A DNA stretch of 64,000 bases from positions 47,291,346 through 47,355,345 of the forward strand of contig NC_087064.1 in assembly GCF_963678635.1 (NCBI RefSeq). Direction: 5' to 3'. How positions within the stretch are numbered: the stretch's first letter is position 1; the number at the start of each line of letters is the position of its first letter. The notes under the pieces were generated by a model. That model did no database searches. It saw only the letters and a program-made list of their open reading frames with translations, and was not told where the DNA came from. Shown here in pieces: positions 11,564 through 22,865 of the stretch. Made by a program: the position numbers and the translations under genes. This DNA is from Symsagittifera roscoffensis (taxonomy: Eukaryota > Xenacoelomorpha > Acoela > Convolutidae).

Positions 11564-12798
11564 GTGTGTTGTTGAACACAGAAGCAACCACAGTGACAAA
11601 ACAGAGAGGAAAGAAACTTGGCTACGCATTGCCTCTGAACACAGATTTTCAGAGTGTGGAGAACTTGAAAAGTTTGACGTAACTAAACGTTCCTTGCACG
11701 CGAACCAGGAATGTATACTAAAAAGAACAAATGAATTGAAATCTTCTGAGAAAAGTTTTCAATGAAGTCGGAGACAGATGATGGGTTGTCTAGTTGTTCG
11801 AATTTTCCCGCGAGATCAACTGAAACAGAGATATCAGCAGATAAGCATGTCCTGCCCGAGATAGACATAAGTAGATTCACTCAGGGCGGTGCTAAATCGG
11901 AATGCAGACGTTTTTTCGAAGCATAAAACCGACATAGGTTGCTGCAATTTCGTAGAACACGAGATTGAGATAGAAGAGGGCTCGGTGCCTCATACGGAAG
12001 GGGCGAGGAGAATGACCCCACACAAGTCAGAAGCGTGCAGGAAAGAAGTCGAGATGTTAATGGAGTACGACATGATCGAGCCGTCGAAGTTCCCGTGGGC
12101 TTGTGGCGTGGTCAGGGCTAAAAAGAAAGGAGAAACTCAGGTTTTGTTGTGATTTCCGTTACTTGAACGCAGTGACGATAAAGGACGCATACCCGATTCC
12201 CCCCATCGATGAGAGCCTCTCCAAGTTGGGGGACGCGAAGTTCTTCACGACGTTGGATTTGGGCTCTGCGTTCTAGCAAAAGCCCCTCAGAAAACAAGAT
12301 CCGGAGAAAACGGGTTTCGCGTGTGAGCTGGGATTGTTCCAGTGGAAGAGGATGTCGTTCGGATTGTGCAACGCGACGGCCACATTCCAGCGACTGATGG
12401 CCCAGGCACTCACGAACGTGACCAAGAAATACGGCAACCTCATCATGTGTTATTTCGATGATGACGTGATTGCAACACCAACCCTAGAGGATCATATAGA
12501 GAGGTTGGATGAGGTGTTTACGTGCATGAAACAGGCTGGCCTGAAGTGTAAACCCTCCAAGTGCGAAATCCTCAGAGACTCCATAAAGTATCTGGGCCGC
12601 CTTGTGGATAAGCATGGAGTCAGACTGCATCCCGAAGCCGTCGAAGCGGCCTTGACCTGGAAAGCTCCGAATACATACACGCAACTAATGAGCTTTTTGG
12701 GGTTTGCTAACTATTATCGAGAGTTCATCAAAGGATACGCGGATAAGATATACCCCATGCAGCAGTTGATGACAAACAAGGGTAAAAAATTCACTTAG
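11564..12798 (+). pseudogene. Reverse transcriptase of element A
   Basis: The frame around 11889-12152 holds the N-terminal fingers (VEHEIEIEEGSVPHTEGARRM, MIEPSKFPWACGVVRAKKK). The next motifs follow with breaks: CDFRYLNAVTIKDAYPIPPI, then FTTLDLGSAF with a TAG at the residue usually W. From 12334 the palm is intact (FGLCNATATFQRLM), with catalytic YFDD at 12451-12462, then LGRLVDKHGVRLHPE and SFLGFANYYREFIKGY of the thumb. Order and motifs identify a Ty3/gypsy RT. The stretch 11564-11888 resembles the protease-RT linker of B with several breaks. Confidence 0.85.
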
Positions 12799-13373
12799 AC
12801 TGACTAGGCACAAGTTTCATTTGAAAACATTAAGCGCAAACTTTGCGAGGCATCGGTCCTCGGCATGCCAACAGAGAAAGGGATGTTTGTGTTAGACACG
12901 GTTGAATCAGAGGTTGCGATATCGGGCATACTTCACCAGGAGCAGGAGTGGAACGGGAGAACGGTTCTTCGTCCGATAGCCTATAGGTGCTGAGTGATAC
13001 TGAAATGAAGTATGGTGCGCCAAAACCGGAGATGTTCGCGTTGATCACTTTCGGGGAAAAATTCAGAGCCTACTTGGGGAGTGCTCCCTTCAAGCTGTGT
13101 GTGGATAATTGTGCTCTTGCCTGGCTGAAAACCTATTCGATGGATCAAAACTCTATTGGTCGTTGGATCGTGCGCTTGGACGGATACCACATGATCACAG
13201 AGCACCGTACCCGTGACAAGCACCAGAACGCTGATAGCCTCAGTAAAAAGACAGAATTCTATGAGCGATTAGAAGAGAAGCAGACCAATCAAGCAGAAAT
13301 CAAAGACGGATTTTCATTCCTAGATAGGGAGACCTACAATAAACTACCACTCACTAGGTGGCTGGACAAGTGA
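12799..13373 (+). pseudogene. RNase H of element A, copy 1
   Basis: After TAG at 12796 the frame continues with KGMFVLDTVESEVAISGILHQE (first acidic residue region of gypsy RNase H). After a TGA near 12991 come SDTEMKYGAPKPEMFALIT, FKLCVDNCALAWLKTYSM (with Asp) and HRTRDKHQNADSLSKK, the conserved C-terminal DxxN/ADxLS motif. RNase H degrades the RNA strand during reverse transcription. The stops break it. Confidence 0.75.
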
Positions 13374-14350
13374 GGGCACCCTACACCAGGACATCCTGAA
13401 CTTCCGGTGGATACGGCCACTGAAAGAAAGGTATTGGCCAGGGGTGATCCTGTTCCACTGGATATGCTAGTCCGATCCAATCTGGTACATCAAGAGCTTA
13501 CCAGGCTGGGTATAAACAGCATAGCCCTGCTGAATAGGACAGTGAACGTGGTGCCGGACGTCATGGGGAAGCTCCGTGACTTGCTAGATAGAGAAGTGGA
13601 TATGCATGATCGTGAGGGGTTGGAGGCCATGCAGCGGTTGACAATCACTGAGAGAATAGAGAAAAGGCCAGTGAACATTCGCAGTCGAGATGTTGAACTA
13701 AATGCCGAAAGATGTCTTGTTGAAGACTTCGTTCACGAAACATCGGACATTGACTCAAGTCCAAAACACTGAAGAAGTCAGGATTGAGTCAAAATCCAGC
13801 TTTACGAGAAAAGTACATTACACGGACGAAAGGGAATAATATGAGCCGAGCACGGATTGCTCAATCCGGGGACGAGAGACTGTACGGGGAGTCAGGCACC
13901 TTCGAACCCGGACAGGACTATTTGTCCGGGAGACAATGTTAGGACAACCGAGGGACAGAAGAATGTTGTCCGAGGAGTCGAGAAACATAACAGACAGATT
14001 GGAACATGATGATGTGGAATCCATCGGCTCGAGTGATGAATCGAGGCCCCAGTCCTGGGAGAACACATCAGAGACTACTTCCAATTCTGATGTTTCGGAG
14101 ATTGCGATTCATTCCTTGTTGGTGGAATGGAAACAGTTGGGCTGGACCGGGAAATGCATCAAAACCCGGACAGAGACAGGTATACCTCCGATGAGGAGGG
14201 CACTGTAGTGGATAATTCCGCAGATGAGCTTGAACTGATAGCAGTGTCGAACCGCCCAACCAGATTACTACCACATGGTACGGTCATCCGTACCAATCTG
14301 GGGCCATCTGTGCAGGAAGCAACACCTTTAAAGAAGATATGGTGTGTCAA
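13374..14350 (+). pseudogene. RNase H-integrase linker of element A, copy 1
   Basis: Frames 13407-13772 and 13936-14208 encode acidic, low-complexity protein (DVMGKLRDLLDREVDMHDRE; Ser/Asp/Glu-rich later) with counterparts in element C (59881-59603 and the start of 59484-58429). Element B has deleted most of it. No catalytic motif is seen. Such a long spacer between RNase H and integrase is unusual for the group. Confidence 0.55.
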
Positions 14351-14356
14351 GTTGAT

Positions 14357-15980
14357 GGATACGCGGATAAGATATACCCCATGCAGCAGTTGATGACAAA
14401 CAAGGGTAAAAAATTCACTTAGACTGACTAGGCACAAGTTTCATTTGAAAAAATTAAGCGCAAACTTTGCGAGGCATCGGTCCTCAGCATGCCAACAGAG
14501 AAAGGGATGTTTGTGTTAGACACGGTTGAATCAGAGGTTGCGATATCGGGCATACTTCACCAGGAGCAGGAGTGGAACGGGAGAACGGTTCTTCGTCCGA
14601 TAGCCTATAGGTGCTGAGTGATACTGAAATGAAGTATGGTGCGCCAAAACCGGAGATGTTCGCGTTGATCACTTTCGGGGAAAAATTCAGAGCCTACTTG
14701 GGGAGTGCTCCCTTCAAGCTGTGTGTGGATAATTGTGCTCTTGCCTGGCTGAAAACCTATTCGATGGATCAAAACTCTATTGGTCGTTGGATCGTGCGCT
14801 TGGACGGATACCACATGATCACAGAGCACCGTACCCGTGACAAGCACCAGAACGCTGATAGCCTCAGTAAAAAGACAGAATTCTATGAGCGATTAGAAGA
14901 GAAGCAGACCAATCAAGCAGAAATCAAAGACGGATTTTCATTCCTAGATAGGGAGACCTACAATAAACTACCACTCACTAGGTGGCTGGACAAGTGAGGG
15001 CACCCTACACCAGGACATCCTGAACTTCCGGTGGATACGGCCACTGAAAGAAAGGTATTGGCCAGGGGTGATCCTGTTCCACTGGATATGCTAGTCCGAT
15101 CCAATCTGGTACATCAAGAGCTTACCAGGCTGGGTATAAACAGCATAGCCCTGCTGAATAGGACAGTGAACGTGGTGCCGGACGTCATGGGGAAGCTCCG
15201 TGACTTGCTAGATAGAGAAGTGGATATGCATGATCGTGAGGGGTTGGAGGCCATGCAGCGGTTGACAATCACTGAGAGAATAGAGAAAAGGCCAGTGAAC
15301 ATTCGCAGTCGAGATGTTGAACTAAATGCCGAAAGATGTCTTGTTGAAGACTTCGTTCACGAAACATCGGACATTGACTCAAGTCCAAAACACTGAAGAA
15401 GTCAGGATTGAGTCAAAATCCAGCTTTACGAGAAAAGTACATTACACGGACGAAAGGGAATAATATGAGCCGAGCACGGATTGCTCAATCCGGGGACGAG
15501 AGACTGTACGGGGAGTCAGGCACCTTCGAACCCGGACAGGACTATTTGTCCGGGAGACAATGTTAGGACAACCGAGGGACAGAAGAATGTTGTCCGAGGA
15601 GTCGAGAAACATAACAGACAGATTGGAACATGATGATGTGGAATCCATCGGCTCGAGTGATGAATCGAGGCCCCAGTCCTGGGAGAACACATCAGAGACT
15701 ACTTCCAATTCTGATGTTTCGGATATTGCGATTCATTCCTTGTTGGTGGAATGGAAACAGTTGGGCTGGACCGGGAAATGCATCAAAACCCGGACAGAGA
15801 CAGGTATACCTCCGATGAGGAGGGCACTGTAGTGGATAATTCCGCAGATGAGCTTGAACTGATAGCAGTGTCGAACCGCCCAACCAGATTACTACCACAT
15901 GGTACGGTCATCCGTACCAATCTGGGGCCATCTGTGCAGGAAGCAACACCTTTAAAGAAGATATGGTGTGTCAAGTTGAT
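14357..15980 (+). repeat. Tandem duplication in element A, unit 2 (RNase H plus linker, copy 2)
   Basis: Second unit of the 1,624 bp duplication. It contains a second RNase H frame (14611-14997), identical in protein to copy 1, and linker frames 15031-15396 and 15560-15832. Only unit 2 continues into integrase; unit 1 ends abruptly at GATGGAT where the RT-thumb sequence restarts. Confidence 0.9.
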
Positions 15981-17299
15981 GGATGATGCTCATACCCCGG
16001 ATATAATAAGCGGACAATTGAACGTGGTAAAGACGTATCTGAAAGCCAGATACCGGCTGTCGGATCTCCTAAGGGCTCAACACGAAATGATAGAATGACT
16101 AGCAATCTGAAGAGATGGATCGAGAACGAAGCACTCGACAAAGGAGATTTATAGGAAGACAGCTAAAGCATCTTGAAGCAGTTCTATCTGAAGAGAAAAG
16201 ATTTGTTGTAGCTGAACAAAAACGGAGTCGTTGCCTGCAAACGCAAGGAAGAGGACAAGGTCCTTTACAAAAATAATTCAATAGTGTTACCACAGTTATA
16301 CCAGACCGAATTGCTCTTTCGTTCACATGATCAGATGGGCCATCAATGCGTGGGCAAAGTGTACAACAGGATACAGAAACGATTCGAATGGCCTGGTTTG
16401 AAGAAAGCTTGTGAACTCAATAGACTCATCGGGATTAAACGAAGTGGTGCAAATTGATCATCAGAAGATATGCGTGACAGCCACACGCTACAATGAAGTG
16501 CTGGTAAGGATCGATCATTTCACGAAATATGCAGAGGCAGTCCCCTGCATGACAGCATGGGCGGAAGAGATGTGAGGTCACTTAATAAATGTGTGGATAG
16601 CGAGGCACGACTGCCCCATCACATTCCAATCAGACAATGGCAAAGCATTCGTGGCTGATCTCACGAAGGAGTTAATGAAAAGGTCGCAGGTGGCACAGAC
16701 CCACTCGACCACTTATCACCCACAAACGAATGGCCTAGTTGAAAGGCAAAATCGCTGAGAAATCATGTTGAGAGCTTATTGCTCACGCTACATGGATGAC
16801 TGGGATAGACACTTGCCGCAAGTGATGGGCGCTTACAACATCACAGAACATTCGACCACGGCAATAAGCCCGCATATGATGCTAACTGTTCACGAAAAAG
16901 CTCTTCCGTTAGCGTTCTTCCAGCGTTAGAGTACGAAGGAAAGAAAACAGCACCGCAAACGTACGTGCGTGATTTTAATAGAAGGCAACAGGCCTTCAAT
17001 GACTTCTGCAAGAGAAACACGCAACAGGCGCAAATCAGACAAAAAAGGAGATTTGATAAAAAAGACTGCAGATACAAAAACTTACTCGGTTGGAGATTAT
17101 GTCTGGGTGTTCTAGGAAGTAGTTCCACCAAAAAGAGCCAAAAAGTTACTGAAAAAACGGCGTGGTCAATTCCAAATAACAGAAGTGCACCAAGGAGGTC
17201 GTTTCCTTCGGTTGAGCACCGGACGAGCAGCTCATTACGAAAACATCAAACCGCACAATGCCTCGTCAAAGGACAGGTACATCCCAGCTGACGTGTAAG
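15981..17299 (+). pseudogene. Integrase of element A
   Basis: It starts after the duplication (VVKTYLKARYRLSDLLRAQ). The N-terminal zinc-binding part keeps the two His (LLFRSHDQMGH, about 16313-16343), but the CX2C half is lost by deletion near 16415. The catalytic core keeps QIDHQKI (Asp near 16455), FQSDNGKAF (Asp near 16637) and GLVERQNR (Glu near 16741), with several stops. The C-terminal part from 16929 (YVRDFNRRQQAFNDFCKRNTQ) includes the basic tail. Integrase inserts the cDNA. Broken in at least five places. Confidence 0.8.
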
Positions 17300-18046
17300 A
17301 GGGAGACTTTTTAATAGTGGATCCTGCTTGTGAAGTGAATCAAAGAGGTACGCGCGACAAAAACGACGGGAATGAGGTGGTAGATAAATGCGATCTGCCA
17401 CTGGACCTGGAGTTGGCCGAGCGAGTGGAGGTGGACGACGAAACTCTATCTTATGCCGAAGAGGACTATTACTGCCCAGAACAATCTGAAATTGACAAAG
17501 GAGTACAGCCTGATTTTCCCTTCACCATGGAAACACGCCAGAGCAAGAAAGGAAGGAACAAAAAAAGAAGTACAACCCGTATGGCGAGGATTTTGTCATA
17601 GACAGGATAGTTTTAAGCGATATGATGGAATCGCTGGTGGGACTGGATGAAGTAGCGGTGCCACAAGAGATCGACTTGGTCAATGACATGGATCAGGATT
17701 GGATCGACGATCGCTCCGAACCAGAAGTAGAGTTCGAACCAGAGGTGGAGCAGACTCATGAGCAAGAATTAACGAACTTGCGGTGCTCGAATGGCTCCAT
17801 GACCTGCCGGCAGATCCTAAAAAGACAATATTGACGATTCAGGATGTCGACAAAAACAACATCAAATATGTCAGTTATGACAATACCGAGTCCAACTGGG
17901 TCGCTCCAGATGGCCCTCTACGCGTTCCGGAATCCAACCTCGATCTGCTCGATTTTCGGCAATCGACGGGGACGTCGATGGATATTGCTGTCCTGGGGGT
18001 GGGGGTAGGACTCATCCACACCAAAAATTTGATCATTAAAAAATAA
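17300..18046 (+). pseudogene. Acidic C-terminal extension of pol, element A
   Basis: Three frames (17317-17601, 17622-17834 and 17783-18046) together match the single uninterrupted frame of element B after the integrase C-terminus: PACEVNQRGTRDKNDGNEVV, LPFTxxTRQ-like and a highly acidic DxxEPEVEFEPEVEQ region. No known domain recognised. An AATAAA hexamer lies right after it (18042-18047). Confidence 0.65.
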
Positions 18047-18048
18047 AA

Positions 18049-18608
18049 TTGGCAAGGGAAACCGAAGAACTGGAAACGGAGGGCGAGAACGCTAAAAAAC
18101 CACCTTTTGGACGAATTTTTGAATCTTGTTTTGACCTACCAAACCGCTATTTAAACAATGTCGTCATAACGGACAGCGATTTCATACTCACGGAACGTAC
18201 ATGCGCTATAGCGATAAACGCGGATGTAAGCTTCAAAACAGCACTAGCGGCTGACTTTAAAAGAGAGTATAAGAATATCGAGTTTTTATGGAAACAGAGA
18301 CCTGGTGTGGGAGGGATGACAGCGCTGCCCCCTGTTGCATCTTAGATACCAGGGAAAAATTTGTGTTTCCTGGTTACTAAGGCCACTGATAAGCAACACG
18401 AGAATCCAGAGAGCTTGGTGTTGGCCTTGACTCGACTTAGCGATTTTCTGGATGAGAGTGGAGTGACCTCTCTCTCTCGTTACCAGTCTATGATTCCGAT
18501 AGGGGAAAGCTACATCCGAGAGACTTATATGCCCTTGTACACGTGATATTTTCGGAAAATGACATAGTGGTTTACTTACATAAAAAGTACTATCTGAGCA
18601 TATGCTAG
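18049..18608 (+). pseudogene. Macro-domain protein (OARD1/TARG1-like), element A
   Basis: Features in order: DSDFILTERTCAIAINADVS, KTALAADFKREYKN, GGMTALP, CFLVTKATDKQHENPESLVL, and then in a shifted frame VYDSDRGKLHPRDLYALVHV and FSENDIVVYLHKK. This order (Cys/Ala strand, loop with SFKTALA, glycine loop, YxLVTK-like strand, PTYENL-like helix, final VF..xDI.VY strand) is that of the OARD1/TARG1 class of macro domains, which bind ADP-ribose and can remove it from proteins. One amber stop (18343-18345) and one single-base shift near 18480 interrupt it; stop at 18606. The start is uncertain (no ATG; TTG at 18049). Confidence 0.65.
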
Positions 18609-19063
18609 GAGTTGCATTAGGCGATAAGTAGTTTTTATTAAGTTCACTTTATAATCATTAGGATTAAGTTTTAGGTTAGCTACTAGGCATTATGTTTCTA
18701 TGTAATCGTGTGGATATGTGATGCTTAGGTGTTATGTTATTGTTAGAGTATGTTTTGTGTGATGTCTGTATCATAGAGACCTGGAACACTCAAGGTACGA
18801 AAGGTGAGAGCGCTCATTTGTGTTATCTTGACAAGATCGCAGGTGGACAATCCACCTTGGTGCTAGGTTTTAAATCAAGAACGAAAGAGAATTTCAATGG
18901 ATCGTTTTTAAAAGATGTGAATGATGTTTTATCTTGGAAATAGAACGGCATGAGATGATGGTTTTAAGTCGTGACTTGCTTTTTAGATCTTGATTGATCC
19001 AATTTTGTTTATTGACTTTGATGAATCAAAAGAACACGACGAAAAAACACATACGATAGAACT
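18609..19063 (+). promoter_or_regulatory. AT-rich gap between the two gene modules, element A
   Basis: About 450 bases, clearly more AT-rich than the genes on either side and without a convincing protein. A small open frame (18734-18943) has no counterpart in element B. B has a gap of similar size and composition at the same place (41951-42379). It may hold an internal promoter, splice acceptor or other signal for the downstream genes; this is inference. Confidence 0.35.
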
Positions 19064-20006
19064 ATGGGTGACACAAATGACTTAATGGAATTTGTCTCAG
19101 CGAGTCTAGGAGCGACTCTGGATGAGATATACCAGCGGCTGAACGACTGTGATTTTGCACAAGAGGACCCGGGACTGGCGATGTTTGTGGTAGCGCTCCT
19201 CTATGCGTTAGGACGAGAGGGTCGAGGGAATCGCCCCACTGAAGTAGTGTTGATGCTGGCTTTCGGTGAGTCCGAGACAGCCAAGAGAGGTCGAAACTGA
19301 CTGATGAGATGGCGGCGAGGAGAAATGTCTGGCCACGACTTGGCTCGTGAGCCGGGACTAGGCGAGCAGAGGGATCACCGGCTAGGTGAGATGCCCCTAC
19401 CTATTCAACAAGTGCAGCCGCTCATCGGAGCAAAAATACTACGTGATGGGCCGGGACTGTCACACTCAGCAGATTCTCCAACTGCTGCTCCTCCACTGAA
19501 GAGAGTGAGAATGAATGAGATAGAGATCCAGACCTCGGAGACGATTGAGACATTGGAGAAGAATGAAAAGGATCAGAGGGAGCTGTATGCCAATCTGGAG
19601 GAGAAAAGGGCAATAACGCGAGAAATAGCCTTCAAAGAAGAAGAGATAAAAACACCTGAAAGAATTATATATGGCGAGAGTGAGCCAAGTATCACCGGAG
19701 GCTCTAGGGACGATTAACTCATCAGATGGATCCTGGGACACACGTCCCAAGGTGAAGGCACAGGAGCTGTGTGCTCCGAGAGAGCCCGAGACTCCTCAGC
19801 AGGCATCACAGTCTGCTCCGAACCCAAGGAATACGATACCGGATCCTTCAGACACCTATTTTGCTCCCCAGTTTCAGGATTCATTCAATCAGGTGGCCAG
19901 AGCAGCGATGAATGATATCAACAGGTCCACTGGCCGGACGCTGGGTAGGATCGTCCCTTCCCAACGCCCTGATCATTCCTCGAGTAGCTCAGAGCGAATA
20001 CCTTGA
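19064..20006 (+). pseudogene. Accessory ORF 1 of element A (helical N-terminus, coiled coil)
   Basis: MGDTNDLMEFVSASLG starts the frame. The N-terminal 75 residues are helical and match element B (GNRPTEVVLMLAFGES against GDRPTEVLLMAAYGET). A TGA at 19298 interrupts it, in frame with the next part (MRWRRGEMSGHDLAREPGLG). A basic patch (PPLKRVRM) and a coiled-coil segment (ETIETLEKNEKDQRELYANL) follow. A frame change near 19671 leads to a Pro/Ser-rich end (NTIPDPSDTY). Function unknown; the layout is reminiscent of a structural or RNA-binding protein. Confidence 0.55.
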
Positions 20007-20132
20007 GCCATAGTACCAACGGGAACTACACACGACAGAACTAATCAGAAATCTCGCGTAGTGGACATCAGGAAGAACCTAACGGTACGCAAACCGTTCG
20101 TGCAAATAGCCGCGGAGCATCCTTGAGCTTGT

Positions 20133-20642
20133 TTGAATGGCATGCGCTGGAACCCTGCCATAAGCAACCAAGCAGTTTCCCCAGGGAGTGGTCATTTGGT
20201 TGTTCGAGATAGTTTAGTGAGGGATCTGAACCATATCTTTGTCAATGGTCAGACCTCTGTTCTATCTTTTGGAGGGGCCTCCGTGGCTCAGGTCATCAAG
20301 ATGATGGAGTTCCAGGGCGAGGATCACCTAGACACGTTGGTGATAATGCTCGGGACCATTGAGGTTTCAAGGGTCCCTGTAACCCCAGAGGGCAAGTGGG
20401 AGCCCCTACTTGTCTGCCTTCTAAACAAACTGAAAGGGAAATACAGGCCAAGACTCGTGGTGCTGTGCACGATACCGCAGAACCCGGAGGTGGGCACGAC
20501 GGTGGCGGATTTTATGAACGGCAACGTGACCCGGAGGGGACAGTATAAAACGGATATCTCAACGAACCTGAACATGAACACATTGACTTGTCGAGTGGAT
20601 GCAACGAGAATGATGGGTGGAGATGGTCCCACAGTGTCGTGA
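20133..20642 (+). pseudogene. SGNH/GDSL-type hydrolase, element A (degenerate, C-terminus lost)
   Basis: Block I reads VVRDSLVRDL (Ser of the GDS motif, Gly changed to Arg, about 20205-20213). Block II is SFGGASVAQ. Block III is IMLGTIEVSR, where GTNN of element B has become GTIE (20352-20363). A strand LVVLCTIPQNP follows, as usual in the fold. The distal Asp-x-x-His block present in B (43941-43952) is missing because about 500 bases are deleted here relative to B. SGNH enzymes are serine esterases/acyl hydrolases. The oxyanion Asn is lost, so this copy should be inactive. Confidence 0.65.
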
Positions 20643-20648
20643 TTATTT

Positions 20649-21928
20649 CGAATACCGGGCGCGGACTGGCTGTTAGCGGAACAGGACCAGTTTAGCTCCG
20701 CGACCACGCTCAGGTTCGTGGACCTTGATGGATTGCATCAGGACTATACCTTTGGGCCCCTGAATACTCGATCTCTTACGGACGTCCGTTGGAGAGCCAT
20801 GAAATTGACACCACCTTCTCAGAGGGGCAAATTTCTGACAGAGAATAAGCCCAACAACAAGCATCATAAGATGTATAGGCCGTTCTCTAAACCACCCGGC
20901 TAAGCGCCTGGTGAATATTCGAGATACTATCCCCGAGCGATCTTGGTGGAGGGGGACGATAGGAGATACGCGGGACTGAAGGCACCAATGGGTGACAGTC
21001 TGTTTGCTGCCTATGATCCCCAGGGTATAAAGGCTGCCAAATATCTGATTTTGGCCAGTTCAGACTATCTCTACACGCCTCGTTCCCTCTTTTGGCCCGA
21101 CGTGATTTTCTTGACAGCGCCTAAGTTGGACTGGGGGCAATCAGTAGGCAGGACGATAAGCGTGCGTAGGACGACCAGCATGGATCCGCAAAATATAGTA
21201 ATTGCCGGCTCAAATGACCACCTGCAGAGCAGAGGTTTGTTGTCCCGTCTGACAGATGGATCAATCCCGAGCAATGAAGTCATAGGGGAGGCTATAATGA
21301 CGTTGCTCTCAACCATGACCGAAATAGAGGCATCAGTGCAGCGACACTTCACCAAGAATGTGGTGAAGATCACCTTTGTGTTATCACCGGGGTACACCAC
21401 ATTGTCAGAACAGTTTGTGTACACGATGGTCACAACTCTAACGGAGGGACGATTCAGCGTAATAATACCCGCGCCGATTAGAATACTTGACCCCAATAAC
21501 TATTACCCACCCCGTTCTGAGCTTCCTGCCTTCTGGGCTGACATTTCCAATGCCATCCAGGGATTCAAGGACTGCAGCACAATTCGGTTGGAGCTGGACG
21601 AAGTCCTGGCGTTGGAGCTGTCCAAGTTTGCCAGGTTGCCAGGTTACTGAAGTTGAGGCCAGGAGTGGATGATGATCACTTGTTAGTACAACAGGTGGCC
21701 AACGACCTCTGGTTCAGACAGATGGATTATGCTAGAAATGAGCAGGGGAGGACGGTCAGAAGAAATATGACATCTGCAGAAGAGGACCTCGTGGCGTTGG
21801 CCTTGAGGACAAAGCCACACACCAATTCATGGTTGTGTTTGTCGCCAAGAGTTTGTACCTCGAGAGAAGATGCGTTCAAGCATGCACCGGCAGTGATCAA
21901 GGAGATACACACTTATCTGAAAAACTAG
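20649..21928 (+). pseudogene. Accessory ORF 3, element A: large protein with SGNH-like degenerate region
   Basis: Counterpart of the 594-residue frame of B and of the minus-strand frame 56706-55502 of C. Pieces: WLLAEQDQFSSATTLRFVDL, RRYAGLKAPMGDSLFAAYDP, AAKYLILASSDYLYTPRSL, NIVIAGSNDHLQSRGLLSRL, ITFVLSPGYTTLSEQFVYTM, and LPAFWADISNAIQGFKDC. The ASSD...AGSND..SRG pattern, with a strand of small hydrophobics before each, resembles SGNH blocks I and III but lacks the GDS Ser context, so it may be a noncatalytic SGNH-like domain. Breaks occur at 20640, 20901 and 21648. Confidence 0.5.
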
Positions 21929-22037
21929 TTCAACGAGAGGGAGTTAGCCGGAGGCATGATTTTGCAGTTGATGCAAGACGTGAAAACGATGTCGTTAGAT
22001 AGATTCTAAGCTGATATTTTGGCCACGAGGGAACAAT

Positions 22038-22853
22038 ATGAGAGATCAGACGCTATCTGAGGTGGGATGGACGCCATCCTTCCTGTCAACGTGTTACCCC
22101 AGGGCCTCCCAGAATTTGATCGCGAGCTTCCTCAAGGACATCCGGAAACTGTCTATTGGTCTGGTACTGGCACTGTACGTGACGTTTGGTCACGAGAACT
22201 TTGTGAAGGGACCTGCGAATCTCTTCACCCAAGCGTTGGCAGACCTGACATTGGATGGACTCCTTACCCTGATCACTGTGACATATAGTCGATTGGTCGA
22301 TTTGTTCGTGCTTTTACGCTACTCCGAACAACTGCAGGGAGCGAGTTGAGAATTCAACGCGCAGTTGGAGACCGCCTCATATCGAAAGAGGAAGGATTGG
22401 AGGATACTCTTGCTCCAGTACCTCCTAAAACAGAACAGGAGTGTCACAGGAGAGGACAAGACTGCAACGGGAGTGAATGTGTGTAAGCACTATTGTGGCA
22501 TGCCTTTGCTAAGGGATCTGGCTGTAATGATGCGGATCGACACGCTGGCTCTGGTCCATGGACTAAGGGAGTTTGTCACGGTGGTGTACGGACCTATGAT
22601 GTCATACGTGTTCCCAGACGTGCAAGTGAAGGCATACAGAAACTCGGTGCTGTACCTCAACTTAGTCTCAGTTGTGGATTGTTCCGTGCTGAATTGGGTG
22701 GAACAGAAAAAGTTGAGAGGATTGGCCAGCGACGACAGGTTATTCGGAAGAGTAGCGGGGCCAGGATGGATGTTGATGGACTTCAACAACAATTTCAAGT
22801 GCAGCATGGGCGTCGAGAATCTTTCCCATGTCGAGTTTAATCCGAAGCTTTGA
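22038..22853 (+). pseudogene. Accessory ORF 3 C-terminal half, element A
   Basis: Frames 22038-22349 and 22365-22853 are in one reading frame separated by TGA at 22347. Shared with B: LRDLAVMMRIDTLALVHGLREF / VTVVYGPMMSYVFPDVQVKAYR and SVLYLNLVSVV. Mostly helical with hydrophobic stretches (LSIGLVLALYVTFG) too short and polar for a clear membrane anchor. Function unknown. Confidence 0.5.
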
Positions 22854-22865
22854 AATCTGCGACCA

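Larger units (their letters stand above)
12733..14356 (+). repeat. Tandem duplication in element A, unit 1 (1,624 bp)
   Basis: 12733-14356 is repeated as 14357-15980 with an offset of exactly 1,624 bases. By eye only about three substitutions separate them (for example at 12827/14451 and 14099/15723). The junction carries the four-base microhomology GGAT. The unit runs from the RT thumb through RNase H into the RNase H-integrase linker, so element A encodes a second RNase H-like segment. Confidence 0.9.

Noticed and set aside
18734-18943. Small open frame as a gene between the modules of A
   Set aside because: No counterpart in element B and composition of a noncoding gap.
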